This document shows, in pieces, positions 42,975 to 51,166 of a DNA stretch of 64,000 nt (the first letter of the stretch is position 1; every line of letters begins with the position of its first letter). This DNA comes from Dermacoccus abyssi (GTDB lineage Bacteria; Actinomycetota; Actinomycetes; Actinomycetales; Dermatophilaceae): the NCBI RefSeq assembly GCF_034541975.1, contig NZ_JAVYJM010000001.1, one strand, 5' to 3'. Position numbers and translations under genes: made by a program. A model generated the notes under the pieces. The model was not told the origin of the DNA and made no database searches. It saw only the letters and a list, made by a program, of their open reading frames with translations.

Positions 42975-43109
42975 AGCACCGCCGTGGGTGGCTCACCTTC
43001 GGCGCGGCCGTGGTGCCCGCCACACCCAGGCCTCGGTTAATAGCGCCTAACTGAATTTTCCGCTGTGGTGCGCGTTACAGTTCGAACAACGAGCGAAGGG
43101 AAACCCACC

Positions 43110-43541
43110 ATGTCCGAGAACACGCAAGGTGCCACCGAGCGGTTGCGCATCGTCGTCGCCAAGCCGGGCCTCGACGGCCACGACCGTGGCGCCAAGGTCA
43201 TTGCCCGTGCCCTGCGTGACGCGGGCATGGAGGTCATCTACACGGGCCTGCACCAGACGCCCGAGCAGATCGTCACCGCCGCCGTGCAGGAGGACGCCGA
43301 CGCCATCGGCATGTCCGTTCTCTCCGGCGCTCACATGACGCAATTCCGCAAGGTCACCGAGTTGCTCAAGGAGCAGGGCGTCGACGACATCGTCGTCTTC
43401 GGTGGCGGCATCATCCCGGAGGAGGACATCCCGCCGCTCAAGGAGATGGGTGTCGCGCAGATCTTCACTCCGGGTGCCCCGACGACCACGGTCGTCGATT
43501 GGGTGCGGGGCAACGTCGGTCAGCCCGCAGCCACAGCCTGA
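43110..43541 (+). CDS. Stand-alone cobalamin-binding subunit (IcmB/mutase C-terminal type)
   Basis: A 143-residue protein that is a single B12-binding domain: KPGLDGHDRGAKVIA (DXHXXG), SVLSGAHM (SXL) and FGGGIIPEEDI (GG). These are the base-off/His-on cobalamin motifs of methylmalonyl-CoA-type mutases. In Streptomyces the small subunit IcmB of isobutyryl-CoA mutase lies between pcrA and sucC in the same way. The large catalytic subunit is not in the window. Start at ATG 43110; a GTG at 43065 is unlikely. Confidence 0.86.
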   Translation: MSENTQGATERLRIVVAKPGLDGHDRGAKVIARALRDAGMEVIYTGLHQTPEQIVTAAVQEDADAIGMSVLSGAHMTQFRKVTELLKEQGVDDIVVFGGGIIPEEDIPPLKEMGVAQIFTPGAPTTTVVDWVRGNVGQPAATA

Positions 43542-43642
43542 CCTCCGTCGCGACGCTGGGAAGCCCCCGGTTACTACCCGCGTCGAAAGCGCGTTAAAGT
43601 CACAGACGGAACACTCCAGTTCAACGATGAGGATGGATTCGC

Positions 43643-44827
43643 GTGGATCTCTTCGAGTACCAGGCGCGCGACATGTTCGAGGCGCACGGCGTTCCGGTGC
43701 TGGCAGGCCAGACGGCCACCACCCCGGAAGAAGCCAAGGCTGCCGCCGAGCAGATCGGTGCGAAGTCGGGCGGCGTCACCGTCGTCAAGGCCCAGGTCAA
43801 GACCGGTGGCCGAGGCAAGGCCGGCGGCGTCAAGGTCGCCAAGAGCGCTGACGAGGCCGAGCAGCACGCCAGTGCGATTCTGGGCATGGACATCAAGGGC
43901 CACACGGTCGGCACCGTGATGATCGCCCAGGGCGCCAAGATCGCCGAGGAGTACTACTTCTCGATCCTGCTCGACCGAGCCAACCGCAGCTACCTCGCCA
44001 TGTGCTCCAAGGAGGGCGGCATGGAGATCGAGCAGCTCGCCGTGGAGCGTCCCGAGGCTCTGGCACGCATCGAGGTCGACCCCAACGTCGGCATCGACGA
44101 GGCCAAGGCCAAGGAGATCGTCGAGGCCGCGAAGTTCGACGCCGAGACCGGCGCCAAGATCGTCCCCGTGCTGCAGAAGCTGTGGGAGGTCTACCGCGAC
44201 GAGGACGCAACCCTCGTCGAGGTCAACCCGCTCGTGAAGACCGAGGACGGCGACATCGTCGCCCTCGACGGCAAGGTATCGCTCGACGCGAACGCCGACT
44301 TCCGTCAGCCCGGTCACGAGGAGCTCGAGGACAAGGCCGCGGCCGACCCGCTGGAGGCCAAGGCCAAGGCACTCGACCTCAACTACGTCAAGCTCGACGG
44401 CAACGTCGGCATCATCGGTAACGGCGCGGGCCTCGTCATGAGCACGCTCGACGTCGTCGCCTACGCCGGTGAGGACTTCACCGGTGGCAAGGCGAAGCCG
44501 GCCAACTTCCTCGACATCGGTGGCGGTGCCTCGGCCGAGGTCATGGCCAACGGTCTCGACGTCATCCTCGGTGACGACCAGGTCAAGAGCGTCTTCGTCA
44601 ACGTCTTCGGCGGCATCACCGCGTGTGACGCTGTCGCCGACGGCATCGTGGGCGCCCTCAAGAAGCTCGGAGACTCGGCCACGAAGCCGCTCGTCGTGCG
44701 TCTCGACGGCAACAACGTCGAAGAGGGCCGCAAGATCCTCGCCGACTTCAACCACCCGCTCGTGACGGTCGTGGACACCATGGACGGCGCAGCCCGCAAG
44801 GCTGCCGAGCTGGCCGCGGCCAACTGA
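43643..44827 (+). CDS. sucC: Succinyl-CoA synthetase beta subunit (ADP-forming)
   Basis: TCA-cycle enzyme, nucleotide-binding subunit, 394 residues. It starts MDLFEYQARDMFEAHGVPV, has the ATP-grasp segment VVKAQVKTGGRGKAGGVK and the C-terminal VNVFGGITACDAVADGI that contacts the alpha subunit and substrate. The GTG start follows a ~45-nt leader; GAGGA lies upstream. sucD follows after 16 bp. Confidence 0.96.
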   Translation: MDLFEYQARDMFEAHGVPVLAGQTATTPEEAKAAAEQIGAKSGGVTVVKAQVKTGGRGKAGGVKVAKSADEAEQHASAILGMDIKGHTVGTVMIAQGAKIAEEYYFSILLDRANRSYLAMCSKEGGMEIEQLAVERPEALARIEVDPNVGIDEAKAKEIVEAAKFDAETGAKIVPVLQKLWEVYRDEDATLVEVNPLVKTEDGDIVALDGKVSLDANADFRQPGHEELEDKAAADPLEAKAKALDLNYVKLDGNVGIIGNGAGLVMSTLDVVAYAGEDFTGGKAKPANFLDIGGGASAEVMANGLDVILGDDQVKSVFVNVFGGITACDAVADGIVGALKKLGDSATKPLVVRLDGNNVEEGRKILADFNHPLVTVVDTMDGAARKAAELAAAN

Positions 44828-44843
44828 AAGGGATCAGACTTCC

Positions 44844-45743
44844 ATGTCGATTTTTCTCAACGCTGACTCCAAGGTCATCGTCCAGGGCATGACCGGCTCG
44901 GAGGGCATGAAGCACACCACGCGCATGCTCGCCTCCGGCACCAACATCGTCGGCGGTGTCAACCCGAAGAAGGCCGGCCAGACGGTCGACTTCGACGTGA
45001 ACGGTGAGTCGAAGTCCGTGCCCGTCTTCGGCTCCGTCAAGGACGCCATGGCCGAGACCGGCGCCAACGTCTCCGTGATCTTCGTTCCGCCGGCCTTCGC
45101 CAAGAGCGCCGCGGTCGAGGCCATCGAGGCCGAGATGCCGCTCGCCGTCGTCATCACCGAGGGCATCCCGGTGAAGGACTCGGCCGAGTTCTACAACCTG
45201 AGCAAAGGCACGAAGACGCGCCTGCTCGGCCCGAACTGCCCCGGCATCATCAGCCCCGGACAGTCGAACGCCGGCATCATCCCGGCGAACATCGCCGGCC
45301 CGGGCCGCATCGGCCTCGTCTCGAAGTCGGGCACGCTGACGTACCAGATGATGTACGAACTGCGTGACTTCGGCTTCTCGACGGCCATCGGCATCGGCGG
45401 TGACCCGGTCATCGGCACCACGCACATCGACGCGCTCGAGGCGTTCCAGAACGACCCCGACACCGACGCCATCGTCATGATCGGTGAGATCGGTGGCGAC
45501 GCCGAGGAGCGTGCCGCGGCCTACATCAAGGAGAACGTGACGAAGCCGGTCGTCGGTTACGTCGCGGGCTTCACGGCCCCCGAGGGCAAGACGATGGGCC
45601 ACGCCGGTGCCATCGTGTCCGGCTCGTCGGGTACCGCGTCCGCCAAGAAGGAGGCCCTCGAGGCCGCCGGCGTCAAGGTCGGAAAGACGCCGTCCGAGAC
45701 GGCTGCTCTCATGACGGAGATCATGAACAACCTCTCCAAGTGA
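44844..45743 (+). CDS. sucD: Succinyl-CoA synthetase alpha subunit
   Basis: CoA-binding and catalytic subunit, 299 residues. N-terminal Rossmann: KVIVQGMTGSEGMKHTTRML. It has LLGPNCPGIISPGQ and the phosphohistidine loop GHAGAIVSGSSG with H253. Co-transcribed with sucC, ended by a strong hairpin. Confidence 0.97.
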   Translation: MSIFLNADSKVIVQGMTGSEGMKHTTRMLASGTNIVGGVNPKKAGQTVDFDVNGESKSVPVFGSVKDAMAETGANVSVIFVPPAFAKSAAVEAIEAEMPLAVVITEGIPVKDSAEFYNLSKGTKTRLLGPNCPGIISPGQSNAGIIPANIAGPGRIGLVSKSGTLTYQMMYELRDFGFSTAIGIGGDPVIGTTHIDALEAFQNDPDTDAIVMIGEIGGDAEERAAAYIKENVTKPVVGYVAGFTAPEGKTMGHAGAIVSGSSGTASAKKEALEAAGVKVGKTPSETAALMTEIMNNLSK

Positions 45744-45758
45744 CGCACTGAATCACCG

Positions 45759-45798
45759 ACGCCCGGCCGTCGTCCCGCAGGGGACGGCGGCCGGGCGT
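45759..45798. terminator. Terminator after sucCD
   Basis: The 18-bp arms 45759-45776 and 45781-45798 (ACGCCCGGCCG...) contain one G:T pair; the loop is GCAG. It is 16 bp after the sucD stop. Confidence 0.85.
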
Positions 45799-45801
45799 TG
45801 T

Positions 45802-45847
45802 CGTGTCCGAGCGCGAAAAAAGTCCACATTCCGGCTGCTCGGACACG
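45802..45847. repeat. 11-bp inverted repeat between sucD and lipoprotein genes
   Basis: CGTGTCCGAGC (45802-45812) and GCTCGGACACG (45837-45847) are perfect arms separated by 24 bp containing an A-rich run. It may be an operator or an RNA hairpin. Confidence 0.5.
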
Positions 45848-45870
45848 AATTGAGAACATTGATCACCGGC

Positions 45871-45898
45871 GGAACCGAACGAGCCTTCTTCGCGTCTC
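45871..45898 (+). promoter_or_regulatory. Candidate ECF-sigma promoter of the lipoprotein pair
   Basis: GGAACC (45871-45876), 16 bp, CGTCTC (45893-45898) matches the general ECF pattern GGAAC-N16-CGTC. The leader to the ATG would be about 55 nt with GGGGGAGGAG as Shine-Dalgarno. The motif is short and can occur by chance. Confidence 0.35.
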
Positions 45899-45960
45899 AG
45901 GTGCAGTTATTTTTGTCCTGAGATCCCGAGCGATGGCGCCCGGGCGGGGGAGGAGAAGTC

Positions 45961-46650
45961 ATGAAGGTCTCACGTTCCGCAATGCTCGCGGCCGCTGCCG
46001 CGGTGGTGCTGTCCGCTTCGGCTTGCACCAGCGTCGAAGGCGGGTCGGGCGCATCGTCCAACTCCTCGTCGTCCTCGAGCGAGGCAGCGCCGCAGTCGAG
46101 TGAATCCTCGAGCGAGCAGGCACAGGCGAGCTCATCCGCTCCCGAATCGAGTTCGCAGAGCGAGCCGAGTGAATCCAGCTCGTCGAGCGAGTCGAGCTCC
46201 GAAGACCCCGGTTCGGGCCCCGAGGGGCAGTCGGGCCTCGTACGGGCGAAGGTAGGCGAGGAAGCCAAGACGGGCGACATGACGGTCAAGATCAGCAAGG
46301 TCGTCGACCCGGTTCCCGTCTCCTCCGACAGCTTCATGAAGCCCGACGCGGGCAAGCGCTGGGTGGCCGTCAACATGAGCGTGACGAACACGTCGTCGAA
46401 GCCGCTCAACTTCTCGACCTTGTTCTGCGTCGACGCGAAGACCGATCAGAACCAGACGGCTGACGACTCGCTCTTCTCCGACTACGGCACCAAGTTCAAC
46501 TCGAGTGCTCTGCAGAAGGGCGACACCGCCGTCGGTGACATCACGTTCGAGGTGCCGACCGGTCAGAAGCTCAAGCAGGTCGACGTCAAGTGCTCGCTCA
46601 GTTCGCTGCAAGGCGACCAGCGCGCCATCCGCATCGATGTGAGCAAGTAA
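45961..46650 (+). CDS. Ser-rich lipoprotein with DUF4352-like domain (copy 1)
   Basis: A 229-residue exported lipoprotein. The signal peptide ends at the lipobox SASAC (C22). A ~60-residue linker made almost only of Ser, Glu, Gln and Pro follows. The C-terminal ~140 residues form a beta domain with KRWVAVNMSVTNTSSKPL and KGDTAVGDITFEVPTGQ, typical of DUF4352 (telokin-like) lipoproteins. Two Cys (in TLFCVDA and DVKCSL) may pair. A paralogue follows 78 bp later. Function is unknown. Confidence 0.82.
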   Translation: MKVSRSAMLAAAAAVVLSASACTSVEGGSGASSNSSSSSSEAAPQSSESSSEQAQASSSAPESSSQSEPSESSSSSESSSEDPGSGPEGQSGLVRAKVGEEAKTGDMTVKISKVVDPVPVSSDSFMKPDAGKRWVAVNMSVTNTSSKPLNFSTLFCVDAKTDQNQTADDSLFSDYGTKFNSSALQKGDTAVGDITFEVPTGQKLKQVDVKCSLSSLQGDQRAIRIDVSK

Positions 46651-46728
46651 GCGCACACCATCCTCAATTTTTCGACAGCACCGTTCGGGCGCGAGTCCGA
46701 AATTTACTCAGAACAGGGAGAAGGGCAC

Positions 46729-47400
46729 ATGACCAAGTTGATGACGCGCAAGCTGAGCGTCGCCGCAATCGCAGGCACGATGGCTCTCGGAATGAGCGCC
46801 TGCACGCAGGTCGAAGGTTCCGGTGGTACCAGCTCGAGTTCCTCGTCCAGCTCCTCGAGCGAGGCGGCCCCGAGCGAGGACAGCCCGAGCAGCTCGGAAT
46901 CGCCCGAGTCGTCGGAGTCCTCGTCCCCGAGTGAGGAGCCCAGCAGCTCGTCGTCGAGCCCGAGCTCCTCGGAGTCGAACGACGACTCCGGCGGCGACGA
47001 CTCGTCGGGCCCCAAGGTCGGCAAGGTCGGCCAGGAGGTCAAGACCGACAAGATGTCGATCAAGGTCAGCAAGGTCACGGACGACGTGAAGTCCTCCAGC
47101 GACTACCAGAAGCCCGCGGCGGGCAAGCACTGGGTGGCCATCAACATCTCGGCAACCAACCTCGACGACGAGGAGCTGCGCTTCAGCAGCAGCTGTGTCA
47201 AGGTGCGCCTGAGCGACAACACGAGCCCGAGCGACAAGTACGTCGACTACGGTTCGCGTCTCGGCTACGGCTCGCTCTACAAGGGTGACACCACGACCGG
47301 TGACCTCGTGTACGAAGTCTCGCCCGGCCAGAAGATCAAGACGATCGACGTCGACTGCAGCTACGGCGACGACCGTCCGGTGCGCATCCAGGCCAACTGA
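46729..47400 (+). CDS. Ser-rich lipoprotein with DUF4352-like domain (copy 2)
   Basis: A 223-residue paralogue of the preceding gene: lipobox MSAC (C25), Ser/Glu/Pro linker, then a domain with KHWVAINISATNLDDEEL and KGDTTTGDLVYEVSPGQ aligning with copy 1. The two Cys are retained (SSCVKV, DVDCSY). GGGAGAAGG lies upstream of the ATG. The pair looks like a tandem duplication that has diverged considerably. Confidence 0.82.
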   Translation: MTKLMTRKLSVAAIAGTMALGMSACTQVEGSGGTSSSSSSSSSSEAAPSEDSPSSSESPESSESSSPSEEPSSSSSSPSSSESNDDSGGDDSSGPKVGKVGQEVKTDKMSIKVSKVTDDVKSSSDYQKPAAGKHWVAINISATNLDDEELRFSSSCVKVRLSDNTSPSDKYVDYGSRLGYGSLYKGDTTTGDLVYEVSPGQKIKTIDVDCSYGDDRPVRIQAN

Positions 47401-47507
47401 CGCCCGAGCGGTGTCTTGCCCCGAGCGGGCCGGTGAGAGTGTCTCGCCGGCCCGCTCGCGTGTGCCCACGGCGTGGCATCGTGAGGCTCCCAGGCGGGCC
47501 TGAGAGG

Positions 47508-48938
47508 ATGACGGACGAGATGACTTCACGACGCCCCGATCCCGCCGAACGTCCCTCCTCGAACCGTCCGCGCCCCCCGCGTCCGAGTGACGGCCGAGGT
47601 GGGTCCGGTGCGCGTCCGCAGCGTGCAGCGCAGAGCAGCCAGGCCGGCAGGGGAGCATCGCGTCCGGAGCTCGACCGAGGACGCAACGCGTCGAACCGCG
47701 GTGCGAAACCCCCTCGTGACGCGCAGAACCCTCGCGTTTCCCAGCGGCCCGGCCCCGGACGGCCGACGAGCGGCAAGGAAGCCCGGCCCGAGGGACGCCC
47801 GCACGTGCCCCTCGCGTTCGGCTACGGAGCGCTGTCGGCCATCGGTGTCGTCATCGCGCTCATGGTGCCGGTCTTTGCAGCCTGGACGATCGATTCGCAG
47901 TCGAGCTCGTCGTGGAACGACACGCTCGGCGTGACGATCGACCTTTGGGCCCTCGCGCACCGCGGACACGTCAACGTCGACGGCACGAGCGTCGTCTTCA
48001 GCCCCCTTGTCCTCACCTTCCTCTGCGTTCTGGCAGCTCGCTTCGGCGCTCGCGCGGCGTTCCCCGACGAGCGCCTGCACGCGCGCGACCTGCGCCTCAT
48101 CCTGCTCGCGTTCATCGGCGGTTACGTCGCTGCGGCTCAGGTGCTCGCCGTCGTTGCCTCGTTGGGTGTGAGCCACATCAGCTGGTGGTCCCTCCTGCTC
48201 GGACCGTTCGTCGTCGCGGCTGCCGGCGTGGCATGGACGGCCTGGCACGAGCGGGAGCACTCACCTGAGCTGAAGGCTCTCGACGATCTCGTCCTCGACG
48301 CCACACCGCTGTTGCTGCAGCGTTCGATCCGGTCCGGGCTACGCGGCCTGCGCTGGCTTGCCCTCGCCTCGCTCGTTCTCGTCGTCGCGCTCGTCGCCTG
48401 GCACGGCGGACGCGTCTGGACCGTCCACCAACAGCTGAACCCCGGTCTCGTCGGAGGCATCCTCCTCGTCGCGGCGCAGCTTCTGGCTCTGCCCAACCTC
48501 ATGGCCCTCGGCGCCGGATGGTTCACCGGCTCGTCGGTGCACGTCGGTGCTGTCTCGATCGGGCACGGCGCGATGACGCCCGGCACTCTGCCGATGATTC
48601 CGGTGCTCGGCGCACTGCCGGACGGGGTCGGGCCCTGGACGTGGATCTTCCTCCTCGTTCCGATCGCAGTGGGCGGCTGGATCGGCTGGGACGCCGTCGG
48701 CGCGCTGACGCGACTGTCGAGCCTTCGCGCGAAATGCACGGTGGCTCTGTGCGCCGCTGCGCTCGCCACGCTCGTCATGTGGCTCGTGTGGTGGTTCGCA
48801 ACGGCCCGTGTCTCGACCGGGCTCCTCGACTATGTCGGCCCCGGGTGGAACGCATGGGTGCTGCTGCCCGTCCTTTTCGTGACGCCGGCCGTCGCGGTGG
48901 CCGGCGTGCGGCACTGGATGCTGAACCACACCCACTGA
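47508..48938 (+). CDS. DUF6350/PerM-like polytopic membrane protein
   Basis: A 476-residue protein with a ~100-residue Arg/Pro/Ser-rich cytoplasmic N-terminus and about nine membrane helices (e.g. ALSAIGVVIALMVPVFAAW, LGPFVVAAAGVAWTAW, WIFLLVPIAVGGWIGW). Position between sucCD and purN-purH matches mycobacterial PerM (Rv0955), a membrane protein linked to cell division. Possible starts are ATG 47508 and ATG 47520; a GAGGAT hexamer overlapping the first favours 47520 if the transcript is leaderless. Confidence 0.78.
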   Translation: MTDEMTSRRPDPAERPSSNRPRPPRPSDGRGGSGARPQRAAQSSQAGRGASRPELDRGRNASNRGAKPPRDAQNPRVSQRPGPGRPTSGKEARPEGRPHVPLAFGYGALSAIGVVIALMVPVFAAWTIDSQSSSSWNDTLGVTIDLWALAHRGHVNVDGTSVVFSPLVLTFLCVLAARFGARAAFPDERLHARDLRLILLAFIGGYVAAAQVLAVVASLGVSHISWWSLLLGPFVVAAAGVAWTAWHEREHSPELKALDDLVLDATPLLLQRSIRSGLRGLRWLALASLVLVVALVAWHGGRVWTVHQQLNPGLVGGILLVAAQLLALPNLMALGAGWFTGSSVHVGAVSIGHGAMTPGTLPMIPVLGALPDGVGPWTWIFLLVPIAVGGWIGWDAVGALTRLSSLRAKCTVALCAAALATLVMWLVWWFATARVSTGLLDYVGPGWNAWVLLPVLFVTPAVAVAGVRHWMLNHTH

Positions 48939-48990
48939 AAAACCCGCTGAGGTCGGGAGTAATCCCAGGCCCTCGCTCGTTGGGAGAGAC

Positions 48991-49377
48991 GTGAACGACA
49001 CTCCGAAGGCGCCCGTCGGTGCGCGCAACAGCATGCTGTCGCTGCGCTACCTCATCCTCGGCTTCGCCCTGTCGTGGCTGCCCATGCCCGGCATGGCGCT
49101 TGCGGTGATCCCGCTCGTCGCGTCGTTTTACTACGGGGTGCGCTTCATCCAGGACCTCAAGAAGTCCGGCCAGAACAAGGCCGTTGCGCCCAACATGATC
49201 GGGCTCGGTCTCACGGCCCTGCTCATCGCCATGGTCGTTGCCCCGCTCGTTCAGTACGAGCGCACGATGGATTATCAGAAGTGCCTCTGGGGTGCGAACA
49301 CCAACCAGGCGCGCGAGGCTTGCGAGAACCAGCACGACCAGCACCCGGGCACCGTCCAGCGCTTCTTCCTCGACTGA
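48991..49377 (+). CDS. Small membrane protein, unknown
   Basis: A 128-residue protein with three probable helices (LRYLILGFALSWLPM, MALAVIPLVASFYYGV, MIGLGLTALLIAMVVAPLV) and a hydrophilic C-terminus with two Cys (QKCLWG, REACENQ) that may form a disulfide. The GTG start follows GGGAGAG. It sits where conserved order would continue directly to purN; the inverted-repeat-flanked unit begins 10 bp after its stop. Confidence 0.72.
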   Translation: MNDTPKAPVGARNSMLSLRYLILGFALSWLPMPGMALAVIPLVASFYYGVRFIQDLKKSGQNKAVAPNMIGLGLTALLIAMVVAPLVQYERTMDYQKCLWGANTNQAREACENQHDQHPGTVQRFFLD

Positions 49378-49386
49378 CCACCCCCA

Positions 49387-49445
49387 CCCCCGATGTTGAG
49401 CGGGCGCCGCGGCACCGGTCCCGCGATTCCCAGGAAACATCGGCG
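49387..49445. repeat. 59-bp inverted repeat, left copy
   Basis: It begins CCCCCGATGTTGAGCGG, identical to the reverse complement of the outer end of the right copy (50471-50487). Over all 59 bases, ungapped, 49 match (83%). The copy is itself a loose dyad (CCGATGTT...AACATCGG). It ends at the base before the stop codon of the enclosed minus-strand gene, so it could also terminate both convergent genes. Confidence 0.8.
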
Positions 49446-50366
49446 TCACAGGAGCCCCGCGAGGCGCAGCCGATGTTCGATCTGCGTGAAGAACGGATCC
49501 GGATCGGTGCGCAGCGCCACCACGGGAATGCGCAGCACGGCGTCACCGCCCAGGGTGAGGTAGTTCTGACGCAGGGCGTCCTGAGTCGGGTTGTCGCCCA
49601 GGAAGTGGTGCATGCCGTCAATCTCGACGGTGAGCTTCGCAGCCTCCCAGCGCACGTCGAGGTAGTACGAGCCGTTCGGGTGACGTCGTCGAACCTGACG
49701 ATCCGGCACCGGTAGACCGCGTCTGCGGCACAGCTGAACGAAATCGATCTCACCAATCGACTCGGACCCGGTGGTGATGTCCCCGAGAAGTTCGCGAATG
49801 AGTTTGCGGCGGTGCAGTTTGGGGAGGCATTCGAGGGCCTGCCAGTAGTCGTCTGCTCGGGCGAGTCGCTGCTGCACCGTCATGGCGAGCACCGTCGCAG
49901 CCTCCCGATCCGTTCGCGCGATGGCGGCGGCGCGCAACGACGCCCATGCGGGATGAGAATGGGGAATCGGTGTCTGCGACAGCCGGGGTGGCCGGAACAG
50001 GAACATCCCTCGCGTGCCGGGCGGGAAGGACGTGCGCTGACCGTAGTGAGGCAGCGCCACGACGATCTGCTGCGCGCTCCAGCCTCGCAAACCGTGGAGA
50101 ATCAGGGCACTCGAGGCCTCGGCCCAGGCCGGCCCCTGAGTTTCGAAGACGGCGACAGCGATGGGAGAGCGTTCAGGGCACCAAGCGTTTGTCGGCGGGC
50201 GAAAGGTGTTGTTGCCCAACTGCATCCAACGTCCGGCGCGGACATGTGTGCGTACGTCCTCCCGTGTCACGCCGATTTGCCTAAGACGCGCGCGGTTCAC
50301 AACGCCGTAGCTCGACTCTGCCAGCGCCACGGCTCGCTCATGGGTCTGCTTCCAACGGGGAGTCAT
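49446..50366 (-). CDS. Solo AbiEi-like wHTH protein with DUF559/Vsr-like nuclease fold
   Basis: A 306-residue protein of a family common in actinobacteria. The N-terminus is a winged-helix like AbiEi antitoxins (AESSYGVVNRARLRQIGVTREDV, GRWMQLGNNTFR). The C-terminus has a restriction-endonuclease-like core: D237 in YYLDVRWEAAK, E248 and D250 in LTVEIDGMHHF, then a helix with RQNYL and RIPVVALR, as in DUF559. No toxin gene is adjacent, so an AbiE system is not supported. The gene is bracketed by 59-bp inverted repeats and sits between conserved neighbours, which suggests insertion. Nuclease activity is inferred from fold only. Confidence 0.78.
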   Translation of the reverse strand: MTPRWKQTHERAVALAESSYGVVNRARLRQIGVTREDVRTHVRAGRWMQLGNNTFRPPTNAWCPERSPIAVAVFETQGPAWAEASSALILHGLRGWSAQQIVVALPHYGQRTSFPPGTRGMFLFRPPRLSQTPIPHSHPAWASLRAAAIARTDREAATVLAMTVQQRLARADDYWQALECLPKLHRRKLIRELLGDITTGSESIGEIDFVQLCRRRGLPVPDRQVRRRHPNGSYYLDVRWEAAKLTVEIDGMHHFLGDNPTQDALRQNYLTLGGDAVLRIPVVALRTDPDPFFTQIEHRLRLAGLL

Positions 50367-50428
50367 GCTTCTAGCCTGCGTGCCGGCGGTGAGGATGCTC
50401 CCGATAAATGTGGGCCTGTGGAAAACCT

Positions 50429-50487
50429 CGCCGATGTTGCCTGGATATCCGGGTACAGATGCCGCTGCGACCGCTCAACATCGGGGG
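50429..50487. repeat. 59-bp inverted repeat, right copy
   Basis: It ends CCGCTCAACATCGGGGG (50471-50487), the exact complement of the left copy's outer 17 bases. The inner end CGCCGATGTTGCCTGG matches the left copy with one difference. It stops 1 bp before the purN -10 hexamer, so it contributes the -35 region of purN. Confidence 0.8.
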
Positions 50488-50488
50488 A

Positions 50489-50494
50489 TAGGGT
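50489..50494 (+). promoter_or_regulatory. -10 hexamer for leaderless purN
   Basis: TAGGGT ends 6 nt before the GTG at 50501 and abuts the right inverted repeat. Confidence 0.55.
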
Positions 50495-50500
50495 GGGGGC

Positions 50501-51166
50501 GTGAGCGAGCAGTCGAAGCCCCTGCAGGTCGTCGTTCTCGTCTCCGGAAGCGGCTCGTTGCTGCAGGCTCTCATCGACGACGACGCCCACGGCAAGGTGT
50601 ACGAGATCGTCGCGGTCGGTGCCGATCGGGAGTGCACCGGCCTCGAGCGCGCCACCCTCGCCGGCATCCCCACCTTCACCGTCGAGACGCGGCACTTCCC
50701 CGAGCGCAGCCAGTGGGACGCGGCGCTCGCCGACGCCATAGAGCGCGCGTTCAGCGATGCCGACGACGACCTCGACCTCGCCGCGCTCACCGGCGGTGAC
50801 GTCGCGGCTCGTCAGCTCGTCGTCTCGGCCGGGTTCATGAAGATCCTCGGCGCGCAGACTCTCTCGCGCCACACCGTCATCAACACCCACCCGGCGCTGC
50901 TGCCGAGTTTCCCCGGAGCGCACGGCGTCCGGGACGCGCTCGCGCACGGCGTCAAGGTCACCGGTACGACGTGCCACGTCGTCGACGCCGGTGTCGACAC
51001 AGGCCCCACCATCGATCAGCGCGTCGTCGACGTACGCGCCGACGATGACGAGGAATCGCTCCACGAACGCATCAAGGTCGAGGAGCGCACCATGCTCGTG
51101 GACGTGGTCCGCGGGTTCGCACGAGGTTGGTCCATCAACGGCAGGACGGTTTCGATCAATGAGTGA
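50501..51166 (+). CDS. purN: Phosphoribosylglycinamide formyltransferase
   Basis: Transfers formyl from 10-formyl-THF to GAR in purine synthesis. The 221-residue protein opens VVVLVSGSGSLLQALID (phosphoribosyl-binding), has INTHPALLPSFPGAHGVRDAL with the catalytic Asn and His, and VDAGVDTGPTIDQ with the catalytic Asp. Start GTG is supported by the -10 spacing. The stop overlaps purH by 8 bp. Confidence 0.95.
   Translation: MSEQSKPLQVVVLVSGSGSLLQALIDDDAHGKVYEIVAVGADRECTGLERATLAGIPTFTVETRHFPERSQWDAALADAIERAFSDADDDLDLAALTGGDVAARQLVVSAGFMKILGAQTLSRHTVINTHPALLPSFPGAHGVRDALAHGVKVTGTTCHVVDAGVDTGPTIDQRVVDVRADDDEESLHERIKVEERTMLVDVVRGFARGWSINGRTVSINE

Noticed and set aside
43070..43090. GTTCGAAC before the B12-binding gene as an SOS box
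   Set aside because: The half-sites are in the wrong order for GAAC-N4-GTTC; it is only an 8-bp palindrome.
49446..50366. AbiE-type toxin-antitoxin system
   Set aside because: Only the AbiEi-like winged helix is present, fused to a nuclease-like fold. No nucleotidyltransferase toxin (AbiEii) lies next to it.
49387..50487. Ordinary insertion sequence
   Set aside because: There are inverted repeats, but the enclosed protein has no transposase features and no target-site duplication was seen at the ends.
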